35,925 nt of DNA from Burkholderiaceae bacterium (GTDB lineage Bacteria > Pseudomonadota > Gammaproteobacteria > Burkholderiales > Burkholderiaceae): assembly GCA_021166835.1 (NCBI GenBank), contig JAJPEN010000046.1:1-35925 (forward strand), given 5' to 3'. A program made the translations under genes and the position numbers. The notes beneath the pieces are model-generated. The model ran no database searches and had not been told where the DNA came from. It was given only the letters and a program-made list of their open reading frames with translations. Shown here piece by piece: positions 7,597 through 16,848 of this stretch; positions within the stretch are counted from its first letter, which is position 1; each line of letters opens with the position of its first letter.

Positions 7597-8223
7597 TCAG
7601 CAGTCGACGCGGAAGCGCAGCATCGCGCCGGCGAGTTCGATCAGGTCGCCGTCGGACAGCGGACAGGCGACGAGTCCGATCGGTTCGCCGTTGACCTGCG
7701 GCAGCGTCGGCCCCTCCAGATGCGTGAGGTGGAAGCGCCCGTGCCGGCGCGAGAGCACCGCCACCTGCTCGGCGGAGCCGTCGATGCGCGTGATCGCGCG
7801 ATCGATGCGCTGCGAGCTTCCCGCCTTCGGCCCCGACAGGAAATCGATCCATCCGGCGATCGCTTCGCGCTTTCGCACGAGCGGCGGCCGGTCGATGACG
7901 AAGCGCAGCCGATAGATGCCGATGTCGATGACGTCGCCGTCGCACAGCACGCGCCGGCTCACCGCGAGGCCGTTCACCAGCGTCCCGTTGCGGCTGTCGA
8001 GGTCGTGGATGACGCTTTCGGTGCCGCGCGTCTCGATCGCGGCATGCTCGCCGCTCACCGTGAGATCGTCGAGCGCGACGTCGTTCTGCGGGCGCCGTCC
8101 GATCGTCAGGCGCCCCTTCGAGACGACGACGATGCGCAACACCGACCGGCCGCTGCCGACGAGCAGGCGAATCGCCGCCGTCGCGCGCTCCTCCTGCATT
8201 CCCGGGTGTTCGGCATCGTGCAT
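7597..8223 (-). CDS. FHA-domain protein with a second FHA-like repeat
   Basis: This protein of about 208 residues has no membrane segment. The first domain carries the forkhead-associated phosphothreonine-binding motifs: L-T-I-G-R-R-x-x-N-D-V, V-S-G-E-H-A, then D-L-D-S-R-N-G-T-L-V-N-G. The C-terminal part (A-I-T-R-I-D-G to the end, with S-R-R-H and Q-V-N-G) looks like a second, degenerate FHA fold that has lost the Gly-Arg pair. It would bind phosphorylated partners, possibly bringing kinase signalling to the membrane cyclase encoded 16 nt downstream. The start is uncertain: ATG 8223 is used, with GTG 8244 and ATG 8199 as alternatives; none has a strong ribosome site. Confidence 0.8.
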   Translation of the reverse strand: MHDAEHPGMQEERATAAIRLLVGSGRSVLRIVVVSKGRLTIGRRPQNDVALDDLTVSGEHAAIETRGTESVIHDLDSRNGTLVNGLAVSRRVLCDGDVIDIGIYRLRFVIDRPPLVRKREAIAGWIDFLSGPKAGSSQRIDRAITRIDGSAEQVAVLSRRHGRFHLTHLEGPTLPQVNGEPIGLVACPLSDGDLIELAGAMLRFRVDC

Positions 8224-8396
8224 CCCACGACAGTAGCGGCGCACCGAAATCGGCCCGAGGAACTATTTCATGAACGGCGGTTCGCCTCGGTCGGACGGGT
8301 AGCGAACGATGCACGCGCGCATCGGCGGCGCGACGCGACGCCGACCTCACTGCCGGCGCGCCGGGCCGGCGCGGGATCGTCCGCAGCGGCCGGACT

Positions 8397-9125
8397 TCAG
8401 CCGCCGTTGGCCTGCGCGGCCGGCTTGCGTCGTGCGCCGAGCGTCTTGCCGAGCACGACGACGAGCAGCGCGCCGATGATCTCCGCCGCGTACTTCAACG
8501 GGTCGCTCGGCTCGCCGCCGAGCCAGCGCATGCTCATCGGATCGGTGATCATCATGCCGCCGGCGATCCAGCCGAGCAGCGCGCCGCCGAGCGTGACGAC
8601 GATCGGATAGCGCTCGATGAGCCTGAGCACCAGCGTGCTGCCCCAGACGATCAGCGGAATGCTCACCAGCAGGCCGAAGATCACGAGTCCCATCTGGTGA
8701 TCGGGATCGGCCTGCTGGGCCGCTCCGGCGATCGCGATCACGTTGTCCAGGCTCATCACGAAGTCGGCGACGATGATCGTCTTCACCGCCGACCATAGCG
8801 TGCTGGCGCTGGCCACGTTGCCGTGCTCGTCTCCCTCCTCGGGCAGCAGCAGCTTCACGCCGATCCACAGCAGCAGCACGCCGCCGACCAGCTTCAGGAA
8901 CGGCACCTGCAGCAGCACGACCGCGAAGGCGATCAGGACGACGCGCAGGATGATCGCGCCCGCCGTTCCCCAGAGGATGCCCTTCATCCGCTGCTCGCGC
9001 GGCAGGTTGCGGCAGGCCAGCGCGATCACCACCGCGTTGTCGCCGCCGAGCAGGATGTCGATGATGATGATCTGGAGGACGGCCCCCCAGTGCATCGTCG
9101 TCAGGAAGTCGATCGCGGCTTCCAC
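8397..9125 (-). CDS. TerC/YjbE-family integral membrane protein
   Basis: This is a 242-residue protein with about seven membrane helices. It contains both TerC acidic motifs: D-I-L-L-G-G-D-N-A near residue 23 and M-S-L-D-N-V-I-A near 125. Members are linked to metal-ion (especially manganese) export or metal loading of secreted proteins, and to tellurite resistance. It starts with GTG ten bases after the sucD stop, so it is the last gene of the sucCD transcript; an internal ATG at 9095 is less likely because it would remove part of helix 1. No yybP-ykoY manganese riboswitch is visible, so control probably follows sucCD. The metal substrate is not determined by sequence. Confidence 0.85.
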   Translation of the reverse strand: MEAAIDFLTTMHWGAVLQIIIIDILLGGDNAVVIALACRNLPREQRMKGILWGTAGAIILRVVLIAFAVVLLQVPFLKLVGGVLLLWIGVKLLLPEEGDEHGNVASASTLWSAVKTIIVADFVMSLDNVIAIAGAAQQADPDHQMGLVIFGLLVSIPLIVWGSTLVLRLIERYPIVVTLGGALLGWIAGGMMITDPMSMRWLGGEPSDPLKYAAEIIGALLVVVLGKTLGARRKPAAQANGG

Positions 9126-9135
9126 GGGCGGCGGC

Positions 9136-10017
<882 letters not shown>

Positions 10018-10034
10018 CTCTCGGGTCTCCGGTT

Positions 10035-11198
10035 TCAGCGCGCGGCGGCCGCGACGACTTTCTCGGCCGCTTCGGCCATCGTGTCGGCCGAGATGATGGG
10101 AAGGCCCGAATCGGCGAGCAGCTTCTTGCCCAGCTCCTCGTTCGTGCCCTTCATGCGCACGACGAGCGGAACCTTCAGGCCGACGGCCCTGGACGCCGCG
10201 ATCACGCCCTCGGCGATGACGTCGCAGCGCATGATGCCGCCGAAGATGTTGACGAGGATCGCCTGCAGCTTCGGATTGCGCAGCATGATCTTGAAGGCCT
10301 CGGTGACCTTCTCGGTGGTGGCGCCGCCGCCCACGTCGAGGAAGTTCGCCGGCTCGCCGCCGAAGAGCTTGATCGTGTCCATCGTCGCCATCGCCAGGCC
10401 CGCGCCGTTGACCAGGCAGCCGATGTTGCCGTCGAGCTGGATGTAGGCGAGGTCGTATTTCGACGCCTCGATCTCGGCCGGGTCTTCCTCGTCGAGATCG
10501 CGCAGCTCGACGATCTCTGGGTGACGGAACAGCGCGTTCTCGTCGAAGTTCATCTTCGCGTCGAGCGCGATCACCTTGCCGTCGCCGGTGACGATCAGCG
10601 GATTGATCTCGGCGAGCGAAGCGTCGGTATCCCAGAACGCCTTGTAGAGGCCCTGGAGCACCGCACGCGATTGCGGCAGGCTCTGCTCGGGAATGCCGAT
10701 CCTGCGCGCGACGTCGTCGGCCTGCGCGTCGGTGAGGCCCGCCACCGGGTCGATCATCACCTTGTGGATCTTCTCGGGCGTCTTCGCGGCCACCTCCTCG
10801 ATGTCCATGCCGCCTTCACTCGAGGCCATCAGGCACACGCGCTGCGACACGCGGTCGACCACCATGCCGATGTAAAGCTCCTTGCGGATGTCGGCGCCCT
10901 CCTCGATCAGCAGGCGGCGCACCTTCTGGCCTTCCGGGCCGGTCTGGTGCGTCTTCAGCTGCATGCCGAGGATCTGCGAGGAAAGGGTGCGCACCTCGTC
11001 GAGCGAGCGTGCGAGCTTCACGCCGCCGCCCTTGCCGCGGCCGCCCGCGTGGATCTGCGCCTTCACCACCCAGACCGGGCCGCCCAGCGCCTGCGCCGCG
11101 CTCACCGCCTCGTCGACCGAGAAGCACGGAATGCCGCGCGGCACCGTGACGCCGAAGCGCTTCAGGAGTTCCTTGCCCTGGTACTCGTGGATTTTCAC
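10035..11198 (-). CDS. sucC: succinyl-CoA synthetase beta subunit (ADP-forming type)
   Basis: This 387-residue protein is the expected length. It begins with the SucC signature [12 protein letters not shown], followed by an ATP-grasp domain ([17 protein letters not shown] near residues 44-60) and a C-terminal ligase domain with [10 protein letters not shown]. It supplies the nucleotide-binding half of the enzyme. Translation starts at GTG, with AGAGGAA before it, and the start overlaps the stop of the DUF2889 gene as GTGA, so the two are coupled. Order is DUF2889-sucC-sucD-terC. Confidence 0.97.
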   Translation of the reverse strand: MKIHEYQGKELLKRFGVTVPRGIPCFSVDEAVSAAQALGGPVWVVKAQIHAGGRGKGGGVKLARSLDEVRTLSSQILGMQLKTHQTGPEGQKVRRLLIEEGADIRKELYIGMVVDRVSQRVCLMASSEGGMDIEEVAAKTPEKIHKVMIDPVAGLTDAQADDVARRIGIPEQSLPQSRAVLQGLYKAFWDTDASLAEINPLIVTGDGKVIALDAKMNFDENALFRHPEIVELRDLDEEDPAEIEASKYDLAYIQLDGNIGCLVNGAGLAMATMDTIKLFGGEPANFLDVGGGATTEKVTEAFKIMLRNPKLQAILVNIFGGIMRCDVIAEGVIAASRAVGLKVPLVVRMKGTNEELGKKLLADSGLPIISADTMAEAAEKVVAAAAR

Positions 11199-11875
11199 GG
11201 TTGTTCCTCTTTGGATGCTGCGGAATCGTGGGAGGCGGGGGTCGGATCGGCGGGAGCGCCGGCTCGCTCACCGGCGGCCGGAGCGCGCTCGTCGAATGCA
11301 CCGGCGTGCTTCGCGGTTCGCCGAAACCACGCGGGGTAGTAGCGCTCGACAGCGGGTCCGTCGCTGCGCAGCGCGTGGCAGCGATCGATCTGGAACGGAC
11401 GCTGCCCGTGGCCGTTCGCCTGCCGCTCCATCTCCTGATGGCGCCGCTGGTCTCCGGCGAAGGCCTGGACGGCGGCGGTAGGCAGGGACTGGGCGAGCTC
11501 GGTGAGATGCGTACAGCCGTCGCGCTCGCCGAGCCGCTCGCGCAGGCCGGCACGAAAGCCGCGAACCAGATTCAGGCCGACGAGCTTGTCGTAGTCGCCG
11601 ACGATCGCCTCGCAATAGCCGGGATACGGAACGGAATCGGAGACGGCGACCGCCCCGACGACGTTGAAATGGCCGTCCACGGTGACGCGCAGGCGCATCG
11701 TGTGCATCGCGTCACCGCCCTTGCGCACGCCGCTCTGCAGCGGCACGTCGTGCGGCTTGACGTCGACCAGCTCGGCCTCGAGATCCCACTGCCCGTCGTC
11801 GCGGCGGTATGCATCGACCCGCACCGTTCGGGTGTGCATCGGCGTGCGCGGATACTCGACAGGGGGAAGCGGCAT
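11195..11875 (-). CDS. DUF2889 domain protein
   Basis: This is a 226-residue soluble protein matching DUF2889: [15 protein letters not shown] near residue 25, M-R-L-R-V-T-V-D mid-domain, and the cysteine-containing P-G-Y-C-E-A-I and D-G-C-T-H-L-T-E-L segments. The biochemical function is unknown. It commonly sits just upstream of sucC in betaproteobacteria, and here its stop overlaps the sucC GTG, so it is probably the first gene of that operon. The last 35 or so residues are low-complexity (Ala, Pro, Glu) and probably disordered. No clear ribosome site precedes the ATG; an internal ATG at 11839 is possible. Confidence 0.8.
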   Translation of the reverse strand: MPLPPVEYPRTPMHTRTVRVDAYRRDDGQWDLEAELVDVKPHDVPLQSGVRKGGDAMHTMRLRVTVDGHFNVVGAVAVSDSVPYPGYCEAIVGDYDKLVGLNLVRGFRAGLRERLGERDGCTHLTELAQSLPTAAVQAFAGDQRRHQEMERQANGHGQRPFQIDRCHALRSDGPAVERYYPAWFRRTAKHAGAFDERAPAAGERAGAPADPTPASHDSAASKEEQP

Positions 11876-11977
11876 GCTCGAAGAAGCGGCGCGAGCGAAG
11901 CGCGGGCGCCGGCGCGGGCGGCGGGCTTTATGGCGGTGGGAAAGCCTTGGAGTCTAGCACGGAGGCGGGAGCGCCGG

Positions 11978-12005
11978 CCGGCGGCCGCTGCGCGCCGGCC
12001 GCCGG
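11978..12005. repeat. strong GC hairpin upstream of DUF2889
   Basis: A perfect 10-bp inverted repeat, CCGGCGGCCG (11978-11987) and CGGCCGCCGG (11996-12005), encloses an 8-nt loop. There is no T tract on either side, so it is not a classical terminator. It lies between the RAYT gene and the DUF2889-sucCD operon and could block read-through from the transposase. Confidence 0.6.
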
Positions 12006-12029
12006 TACGTGAGGCATCACGAGGCAGCC

Positions 12030-12084
12030 TTTTTGCCTGTGGAACGGATTCCACAGCGCAAAGCGCTACCGTTAGAAGCCCGAG
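12030..12084 (-). repeat. REP-like palindrome, copy A (3' side of RAYT)
   Basis: The core is TGTGGAA-CGGA-TTCCACA (12038-12055), extended by TTTGC/GCAAA arms with one bulge. On the minus strand the element reads CTCGGGCTTCTAACGGTAGCG before the hairpin, including the GGTAG foot shared with copies B and C. It lies about 60 nt after the RAYT stop codon, in the same orientation as the other copies. Confidence 0.75.
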
Positions 12085-12112
12085 TACGCAGACCGCCGGT
12101 TGCGCGGGACGC

Positions 12113-12146
12113 CGCTGCCGAAATGCCTCCGCTGCCGAAATGCCTC
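12113..12146. repeat. 17-bp perfect tandem duplication
   Basis: CGCTGCCGAAATGCCTC occurs twice head to tail (12113-12129 and 12130-12146). The second unit overlaps the RAYT stop codon, so one unit lies outside the gene. This is a recent-looking local duplication. Confidence 0.8.
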
Positions 12147-13179
12147 ATCGGAACGCGAGAGCCGAGGCCGGATACGAGGGCCGTCGAGTCGGCAGCCCTC
12201 CTGCAAGGGACAACGGCATGGAAGACAGGCGTGCATCGGCGAGTGTCAATGCAATCGCCCGGGCTTCGATGTCGCTCAGAGGGGTTCGCCGAATGCGCGA
12301 CGTGTTTGCCGATGCGCGTCGCGCAGGTTTGCTGTCGACGCTCTGCTTCTTGTCGAGATCCGGGGGCGACCTGTCGTTTCGATCGGCGCGACGTTGCAGC
12401 CCGGCATGCTCCTCGCATCGGATCATCTTCCATGCGCTGGTGCGATGACAGCCGACGAGGCGTGCGAGTTCCGGTGCTCGATAACGGGTCCATCGTGCCG
12501 CCGCCAGCAGGAAGAGCCGTCGCTCGATCGCGCCGAAGTCCTGCGGCGCGTTGCACGCGCTCCTCAGCACCCGCGGGACTGCCGATGCGATGGCATCGAT
12601 GGAAGCGTCTTTTTCCGCTTGCAGATAGGGAAGGTGATCACTCACCGGTCTGGGCCGGGCGATCGAGACATCGGCAGACACGTACTCGTGCAGCCATTCG
12701 ACGCACGACGGCAGGCGCCGACCCATTGTCCGCGCCCAGCGAGTACGGTCGACGACCGGCCGGGCAACGGCGCCGACCCAGTCCCGGTGCGTACTCCATT
12801 CCCACTCGAGCGGATCGTCGCAGAGCGCGTCGCGCGTCGGGTTCAGGTGGATGTAGCGCAGGGTTCGGGCGATGTGCCGCCTGTCGTGCTGGACCTTCTC
12901 CGGCTGAGGGAGCGATTCCCAGTCGAAGTCGAATTCGGCCTGCCCGCCTGCCTGCATTCGCAGTCGAAAGGCAGAGAGCACGCGCGCGAAGGTGCGCAGG
13001 GCGACGTCCTGCTCGATCTGCGCAAGAACGTGCACATGGTCGGGCATGAGGACGCAGGCGACGAGATCGAAACTCCGCGCGATGCGACGCCAAAGCTCCG
13101 CGCACGCTGCGCGGTGCTGGAAGGGCCGCGCACGCGCGGCGGTACGTGCAACCAGGTGCAGCAAGGGCGGGGCAGTCAT
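12145..13179 (-). CDS. REP-associated tyrosine transposase (RAYT, Y1_Tnp / HUH)
   Basis: This protein of about 344 residues has the Y1 transposase core: V-L-M-P-D-H-V-H-V-L-A-Q with the HUH metal motif near residue 45, then R-T-L-R-Y-I-H-L-N-P-T-R-D-A-L with the candidate nucleophilic tyrosine, and E-W-S-T-H-R-D. RAYTs nick and join single-stranded REP hairpins. The C-terminal part contains a helix-turn-helix-like segment (A-R-L-V-G-C-H-R-T-S-A-W-K-M), as in longer family members. The frame continues upstream, but the ATG at 13179 has an AGGA site and places the core at the usual N-terminal position. Palindromic repeats of one family lie on both sides (12030-12084 and 13447-13504). No frameshift is seen, so the enzyme may be active. 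Confidence 0.85.
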   Translation of the reverse strand: MTAPPLLHLVARTAARARPFQHRAACAELWRRIARSFDLVACVLMPDHVHVLAQIEQDVALRTFARVLSAFRLRMQAGGQAEFDFDWESLPQPEKVQHDRRHIARTLRYIHLNPTRDALCDDPLEWEWSTHRDWVGAVARPVVDRTRWARTMGRRLPSCVEWLHEYVSADVSIARPRPVSDHLPYLQAEKDASIDAIASAVPRVLRSACNAPQDFGAIERRLFLLAAARWTRYRAPELARLVGCHRTSAWKMIRCEEHAGLQRRADRNDRSPPDLDKKQSVDSKPARRASANTSRIRRTPLSDIEARAIALTLADARLSSMPLSLAGGLPTRRPSYPASALAFR

Positions 13180-13316
13180 CGTTGCATCCTGCACCGCGCC
13201 GCGCAGACCCGCATCTGACCTGAGGATTAGCACTGGCGGATGGGGCGGGGTCCGGCACGACACAGGACACCCTGGTTTTGCGTGCAACGCTCCATACGGC
13301 ACGGCACGCGCCGCAC

Positions 13317-13410
<94 letters not shown>

Positions 13411-13446
13411 CCGGCTCCGCTCGACAGAATCGGGCAACAAGAAGTT

Positions 13447-13504
13447 GCGTTTGCACTCGTGGAATGGGTTCCACGAGCGTGAACGCTACCGCGTGTAGCC
13501 CGAG
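13447..13504 (-). repeat. REP-like palindrome, copy B (5' side of RAYT)
   Basis: The core CTCGTGGAA-TGGG-TTCCACGAG (13456-13477) has a 9-bp perfect stem, with outer GCGTT (13447-13451) and AACGC (13482-13486) arms. On the minus strand the conserved lead is CTCGGGCTACACGCGGTAGCG. It lies between the RAYT gene and the end of the recA operon and may also act as a transcription barrier. Confidence 0.8.
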
Positions 13505-13576
13505 ATTGGAGGACCAGGAGTACCGATGCGAGCGTCGGCGCTATTGCTCCCCGACGGGCGCACGCGCCCTCACCAG

Positions 13577-13885
13577 CTAATCAACGGGACGACTTCGTTC
13601 CCGTAACCATTTCTGAAGCGATGCGTCGCTTTCCGCAGAACGACGCCCTTCGAGCAGGCCGGCAACCTGAATGTCTTCGTCGAGATCGTCCCAATGAACG
13701 CCGGCACCTCCCGCGATCAGTCGCCAATTCTGGCGCTCCCTTTCGGTCGCATGAGCCAATCGCGGGTACCACTCTAGCGGGACTTCGATCGCGCGGCCGT
13801 CGGACAATCGGACGGAGAACGAATGCGCGCCGATTGACACGGCGCGTGCGCGCAGCGTCGATGCCTCAATCGCTGAAGAAGTCAT
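13577..13885 (-). CDS. DUF2442 domain protein
   Basis: This 102-residue protein matches DUF2442: R-A-R-A-V-S-I-G-A-H-S-F-S-V-R-L-S-D-G-R near the N-terminus, then E-V-P-L-E-W-Y-P-R-L, and H-W-D-D-L-D-E-D-I at about residue 65. It overlaps the upstream DUF4160 gene by 20 nt, and a GAGG site precedes the ATG. DUF4160/DUF2442 pairs are widespread and often regarded as toxin-antitoxin-like, though biochemical proof is thin. This pair directly follows recA-recX with no visible promoter of its own. The last 40 residues are charged and variable. Confidence 0.8.
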   Translation of the reverse strand: MTSSAIEASTLRARAVSIGAHSFSVRLSDGRAIEVPLEWYPRLAHATERERQNWRLIAGGAGVHWDDLDEDIQVAGLLEGRRSAESDASLQKWLRERSRPVD

Positions 13886-14102
13886 GCCAAGCCTCGAGTA
13901 GCGCCGATCGGTTCTCCGCCACCAACCTCGCCATTCTCGCAAGTTCCACTCTGGATAGTCCATCCGAGGATTCGAGATCGACCGGATCGAGCCAGAATTT
14001 CGCGATGCCATCGTCGCGTTCTACGTGGACGTGCGGGGGCTCACTTCGATCACTCGAGAAAAAGAAGAAGCGATAAGGCCCCCAACGAAGAGCAGTTGGC
14101 AT
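13866..14102 (-). CDS. DUF4160 domain protein
   Basis: This 78-residue protein has the DUF4160 pattern: W-G-P-Y-R-F-F-F-F-S-S-D near residue 7, the P-P-H-V-H-V-E-R histidine motif and A-K-F-W-L-D-P-V. The C-terminal half is a helix ending E-A-W-H-D-F-F. Its ribosome site TGAGG contains the recX stop codon, and its ATG lies three bases after that stop, so translation is coupled to recX. Together with the overlapping DUF2442 gene it forms a toxin-antitoxin-like pair at the end of the SOS operon. Which partner, if either, is toxic is not known. Confidence 0.8.
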   Translation of the reverse strand: MPTALRWGPYRFFFFSSDRSEPPHVHVERDDGIAKFWLDPVDLESSDGLSRVELARMARLVAENRSALLEAWHDFFSD

Positions 14103-14105
14103 GCC

Positions 14106-14564
14106 TCAGACGGGCTCCCCACTCTCTCTTGTCCCGACCACCCGCCGCACGACTTCCGCCGAAAACCCGCGGGCCAGCAAGAACCGCATCTGCCGCGCGC
14201 GCTCCGCAATGGATTCCGGCGCCGAGCCGAAGCGCCGCGCCCACAAAGCACGCGCACGCTCGAACTCGGTCTGCTCTAGAGATGCCACCTGCGCGGCAAC
14301 CGTCTCCTCGCTCAGCCCGTGCGTGCGCAGTTCGTGGCGCACCACAGCGGCACCCCGTGTCGAGGCGCGCCGGTACACGACCGATTGCGCGAAGCGCTCG
14401 TTCGACAGCAGGCCGGTTTCCACCAGCCGGTCGAGCAGCGCTTGCAGCTGCTCGGCGCTCTCGGCGTGCGGCGCCAGCTTGCGCTCGAGTTCGGCCCGGC
14501 TATGCTCGCGCCGCGCCAGCGCGCGCAGCGCCCGCGCCTTCAGCGTGGGCTCGGAGCGAGCCAT
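14106..14564 (-). CDS. recX: regulatory protein RecX
   Basis: This 152-residue protein has RecX features: [18 protein letters not shown] at the N-terminus, [15 protein letters not shown] at about residue 46, [10 protein letters not shown], and [14 protein letters not shown] near the end (three tandem three-helix modules). It binds RecA filaments and limits recombinase and coprotease activity. It lies 51 nt after recA on the same transcript and is therefore SOS-induced. Its stop codon forms part of the ribosome site of the next gene. Confidence 0.93.
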   Translation of the reverse strand: MARSEPTLKARALRALARREHSRAELERKLAPHAESAEQLQALLDRLVETGLLSNERFAQSVVYRRASTRGAAVVRHELRTHGLSEETVAAQVASLEQTEFERARALWARRFGSAPESIAERARQMRFLLARGFSAEVVRRVVGTRESGEPV

Positions 14565-14615
14565 GGGCGAGTTGCCCGCTGCGGACGCTGCGCGAGCGAC
14601 GCTGCCGACGCCCCA

Positions 14616-15674
14616 CTACGCCGCCGCCTCCTGCGTCGCCGCTCCGCGCGGCGACACGCCGAAATGCGCGCGCACCTTGTTCTCGATTTCGAGCGCGAGT
14701 TCCGGGTTCTCGCGCAGGTATTCGCGCGCGTTGTCCTTGCCTTGGCCGATGCGGTTGCCCGCATAGCTATACCAGGCGCCGCTCTTGTCGACGACGTTCG
14801 ATGCGGCGCCGAGATCGAGGATCTCGCCTTCGCGCGAGGTGCCTTCGCCGTACAGGATGTCGAACTCGGCCGTCTTGAAGGGCGGCGCGACCTTGTTCTT
14901 GACGACCTTCACTCGCGTTTCGCTGCCGATGACCTCGTCGCCCTTCTTGATCGAGCCGGTGCGGCGGATGTCGAGGCGCACCGACGCATAGAACTTCAGC
15001 GCGTTGCCGCCGGTGGTGGTTTCGGGATTGCCGAACATGACGCCGATCTTCATGCGGATCTGGTTGATGAAGATGACGGTGGTGTTGGTGCGATTGATCG
15101 TGCCGGTGAGCTTGCGCAGTGCCTGCGACATCAGGCGCGCCTGCAGGCCGGGCAGCGAATCTCCCATCTCGCCTTCGATTTCCGCCTTCGGCGTGAGCGC
15201 GGCGACCGAGTCGATGACGATGAGATCCACCGAGCCGGAACGCACCAGCGCATCGGTGATCTCGAGCGCCTGCTCGCCGGTGTCGGGCTGCGAGATGAGC
15301 AGCTCTTCGAGGTCGACACCGAGCCGGGAGGCGTACTGCACGTCGAGCGCGTGCTCGGCATCGATGAACGCGCAGGTGCCGCCGAGCTTCTGCATCTCGG
15401 CGATGACCTGCAGCGTGAGCGTGGTCTTGCCCGACGACTCGGGGCCGTAGATCTCGATGACGCGCCCGCGCGGCAGGCCGCCTACGCCCAGTGCGATGTC
15501 GAGGCCCAGCGAGCCGGTGGATACGACCTGGATGTCGCGCGAGACGTCGGCATCGGAGAACTTCATCACCGAGCCCTTGCCGAACTGCTTCTCGATCTGC
15601 GCCAGCGCCGCTGACAAGGCCTTCGCGCGCTCGGTACGGGATTTCGCGTCTTCCATCGGGATCACTTTTTCCAT
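14616..15674 (-). CDS. recA: recombinase RecA
   Basis: This 352-residue protein is full length. It has the Walker [10 protein letters not shown] near residue 80, Walker [11 protein letters not shown], the L2 region ([16 protein letters not shown]) and A-W-Y-S-Y. It forms filaments on single-stranded DNA, drives strand exchange and stimulates LexA self-cleavage. The ATG at 15674 is used (GAGGCAGG upstream); a second ATG at 15656 would remove six residues. A promoter and LexA-like box lie just upstream, and recX follows. Nothing is missing. Confidence 0.97.
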   Translation of the reverse strand: MEKVIPMEDAKSRTERAKALSAALAQIEKQFGKGSVMKFSDADVSRDIQVVSTGSLGLDIALGVGGLPRGRVIEIYGPESSGKTTLTLQVIAEMQKLGGTCAFIDAEHALDVQYASRLGVDLEELLISQPDTGEQALEITDALVRSGSVDLIVIDSVAALTPKAEIEGEMGDSLPGLQARLMSQALRKLTGTINRTNTTVIFINQIRMKIGVMFGNPETTTGGNALKFYASVRLDIRRTGSIKKGDEVIGSETRVKVVKNKVAPPFKTAEFDILYGEGTSREGEILDLGAASNVVDKSGAWYSYAGNRIGQGKDNAREYLRENPELALEIENKVRAHFGVSPRGAATQEAAA

Positions 15675-15711
15675 CTGCCTGCCTCGTCCGGGTGCGGTGA
15701 GAACGATCCGG

Positions 15712-15744
15712 AGTATGGCACGAAACTACTGTATAAACAATCAG
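15712..15744 (-). promoter_or_regulatory. recA promoter with LexA (SOS) box
   Basis: On the minus strand TTGTTT (15735-15740) and CATACT (15712-15717) are separated by 17 bases. Over the -35 lies CTGATTGTTTATACAG (15729-15744), which matches the gammaproteobacterial-type LexA box CTGT-N8-ACAG with one mismatch. A repressor here would block recA; the box also overlaps the cinA stop codon. Confidence 0.8.
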
Positions 15745-16313
15745 CTCAAGGGCGTAGGCCGCTCGTCTGCGAGACGTTCGAGCGCGCCGCGCAACGCATG
15801 CAGCGCCGAGGCGTCGCGCACCGCCGCGCGGTCGCCCGCGAAATGCATCGTGGCCGTGCGCGGCGCCTCGCCGATCGACGCCCAGCCGAAACAGACGGTG
15901 CCCACCGGCTTGTCGGGGGTCGCTCCGCCGGGCCCGGCGATCCCGGTGACCGACAGCGCCAGCTGCGCCCGGCTGCGCTTCAACGCGCCTTCGGCCATGC
16001 GGGCCGCGACCGCCTCGCTGACGGCGCCGCAGGAGGCGAGGACTTCCGCGGGCACCTCGAGCAGGTCGAGCTTCGACGCATCGGTATAGGTGACGAAGCC
16101 GCGCTCGAACCACGCGCTCGAGCCGCCGATCTCGGTGAGCGCGCGTGCGATCGAGCCGCCGGTGCACGACTCCGCGGTTGCGATCATCCAGCCGCGCGCC
16201 TCGAGCGCACGCCCGAGTGCAACGGCGGCCTGGACGACGTCGCTCCAGCGACGCGCCGCTTCCAGCAGTGCATTGGGCGAATCGGGATTCATTGCGTTGC
16301 GCGGCGCCTGCAT
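15741..16313 (-). CDS. pncC: CinA C-terminal-domain protein, NMN amidohydrolase (PncC)
   Basis: This 190-residue protein consists of the CinA C-terminal domain only, without the N-terminal MoeA-like part. Visible are [12 protein letters not shown] with the catalytic Ser near residue 47, F-V-T-Y-T-D-A-S-K, and [19 protein letters not shown]. Stand-alone members deamidate nicotinamide mononucleotide in pyridine-nucleotide salvage. It lies 42 nt after pgpA as the last gene of the rib-nusB-thiL-pgpA operon; its stop overlaps the recA SOS box. The start is the first ATG; an internal ATG at 16292 is also possible. Confidence 0.9.
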   Translation of the reverse strand: MQAPRNAMNPDSPNALLEAARRWSDVVQAAVALGRALEARGWMIATAESCTGGSIARALTEIGGSSAWFERGFVTYTDASKLDLLEVPAEVLASCGAVSEAVAARMAEGALKRSRAQLALSVTGIAGPGGATPDKPVGTVCFGWASIGEAPRTATMHFAGDRAAVRDASALHALRGALERLADERPTPLS

Positions 16314-16355
16314 CGTTCGGGGAAGCTGGGCTTGCGATTCGCTTCGGCGTTGCGT

Positions 16356-16805
16356 TCAGCGATACCAGAGCGCGAACAGCAGCAGCGTATAGAACGCCGC
16401 CAGCACGTCGTCGAACATGATACCGAGGCCGTCCTTCAGGGTGCGCTCGAAGTGGCGGATCGGCGGCGGCTTGACGATGTCGAAGAAACGAAAGACGACG
16501 AACGCGCCGAGGCGGTCGCCGAAGCCGGCCGGCACGAAGAGCAGCACGAGCCAGAACGCGACGATCTCGTCCCATACGATCGCGCCGTGATCGGGCACGC
16601 CGAGATCGCGCGACGTGCGGGTGCAGGCCCAGATGCCGAGCGCGAAGCCGCCGGCGACGAGCGCCGCCCAGCCGATCGGCGGGATCCAGCGCTCGAGCAC
16701 GGCGAAGGCGAGCCAGGCCCACAGCGTGCCGACGGTGCCGGGGGCGAAGGGCGACAGCCCGCTGCCGAAGCCCATCGCGATCCAGCGCGACAGCCGCGCG
16801 CGCAT
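16356..16805 (-). CDS. pgpA: phosphatidylglycerophosphatase A
   Basis: This is a 149-residue membrane protein with the PgpA pattern: [19 protein letters not shown] near residue 11, W-D-E-I-V-A-F-W at 78, [12 protein letters not shown] at 105, and [12 protein letters not shown] at 125. It removes phosphate from phosphatidylglycerophosphate to give phosphatidylglycerol. The ATG at 16805 is used; in-frame GTG codons at 16826 and 16838 lie nearer the thiL stop and would give a longer N-terminus, as some homologues have. No candidate has a clear ribosome site. Confidence 0.9.
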   Translation of the reverse strand: MRARLSRWIAMGFGSGLSPFAPGTVGTLWAWLAFAVLERWIPPIGWAALVAGGFALGIWACTRTSRDLGVPDHGAIVWDEIVAFWLVLLFVPAGFGDRLGAFVVFRFFDIVKPPPIRHFERTLKDGLGIMFDDVLAAFYTLLLFALWYR

Positions 16806-16848
16806 GAAGCGCGAGTCGGCCCGCACCGGAATGCGCACCGGCGCACGC

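Noticed and set aside
5742..7694. 650-codon plus-strand frame opposite the cyclase gene
   Set aside because: The composition (Arg, His, Asp, Ala) is that of an antisense shadow; the minus-strand frame carries intact CHASE2 and cyclase motifs.
8245..8396. terminator between terC and the FHA gene
   Set aside because: GCGCCGGCCCGGCGC can fold, but there is no T run and the pairing is typical of background GC-rich DNA.
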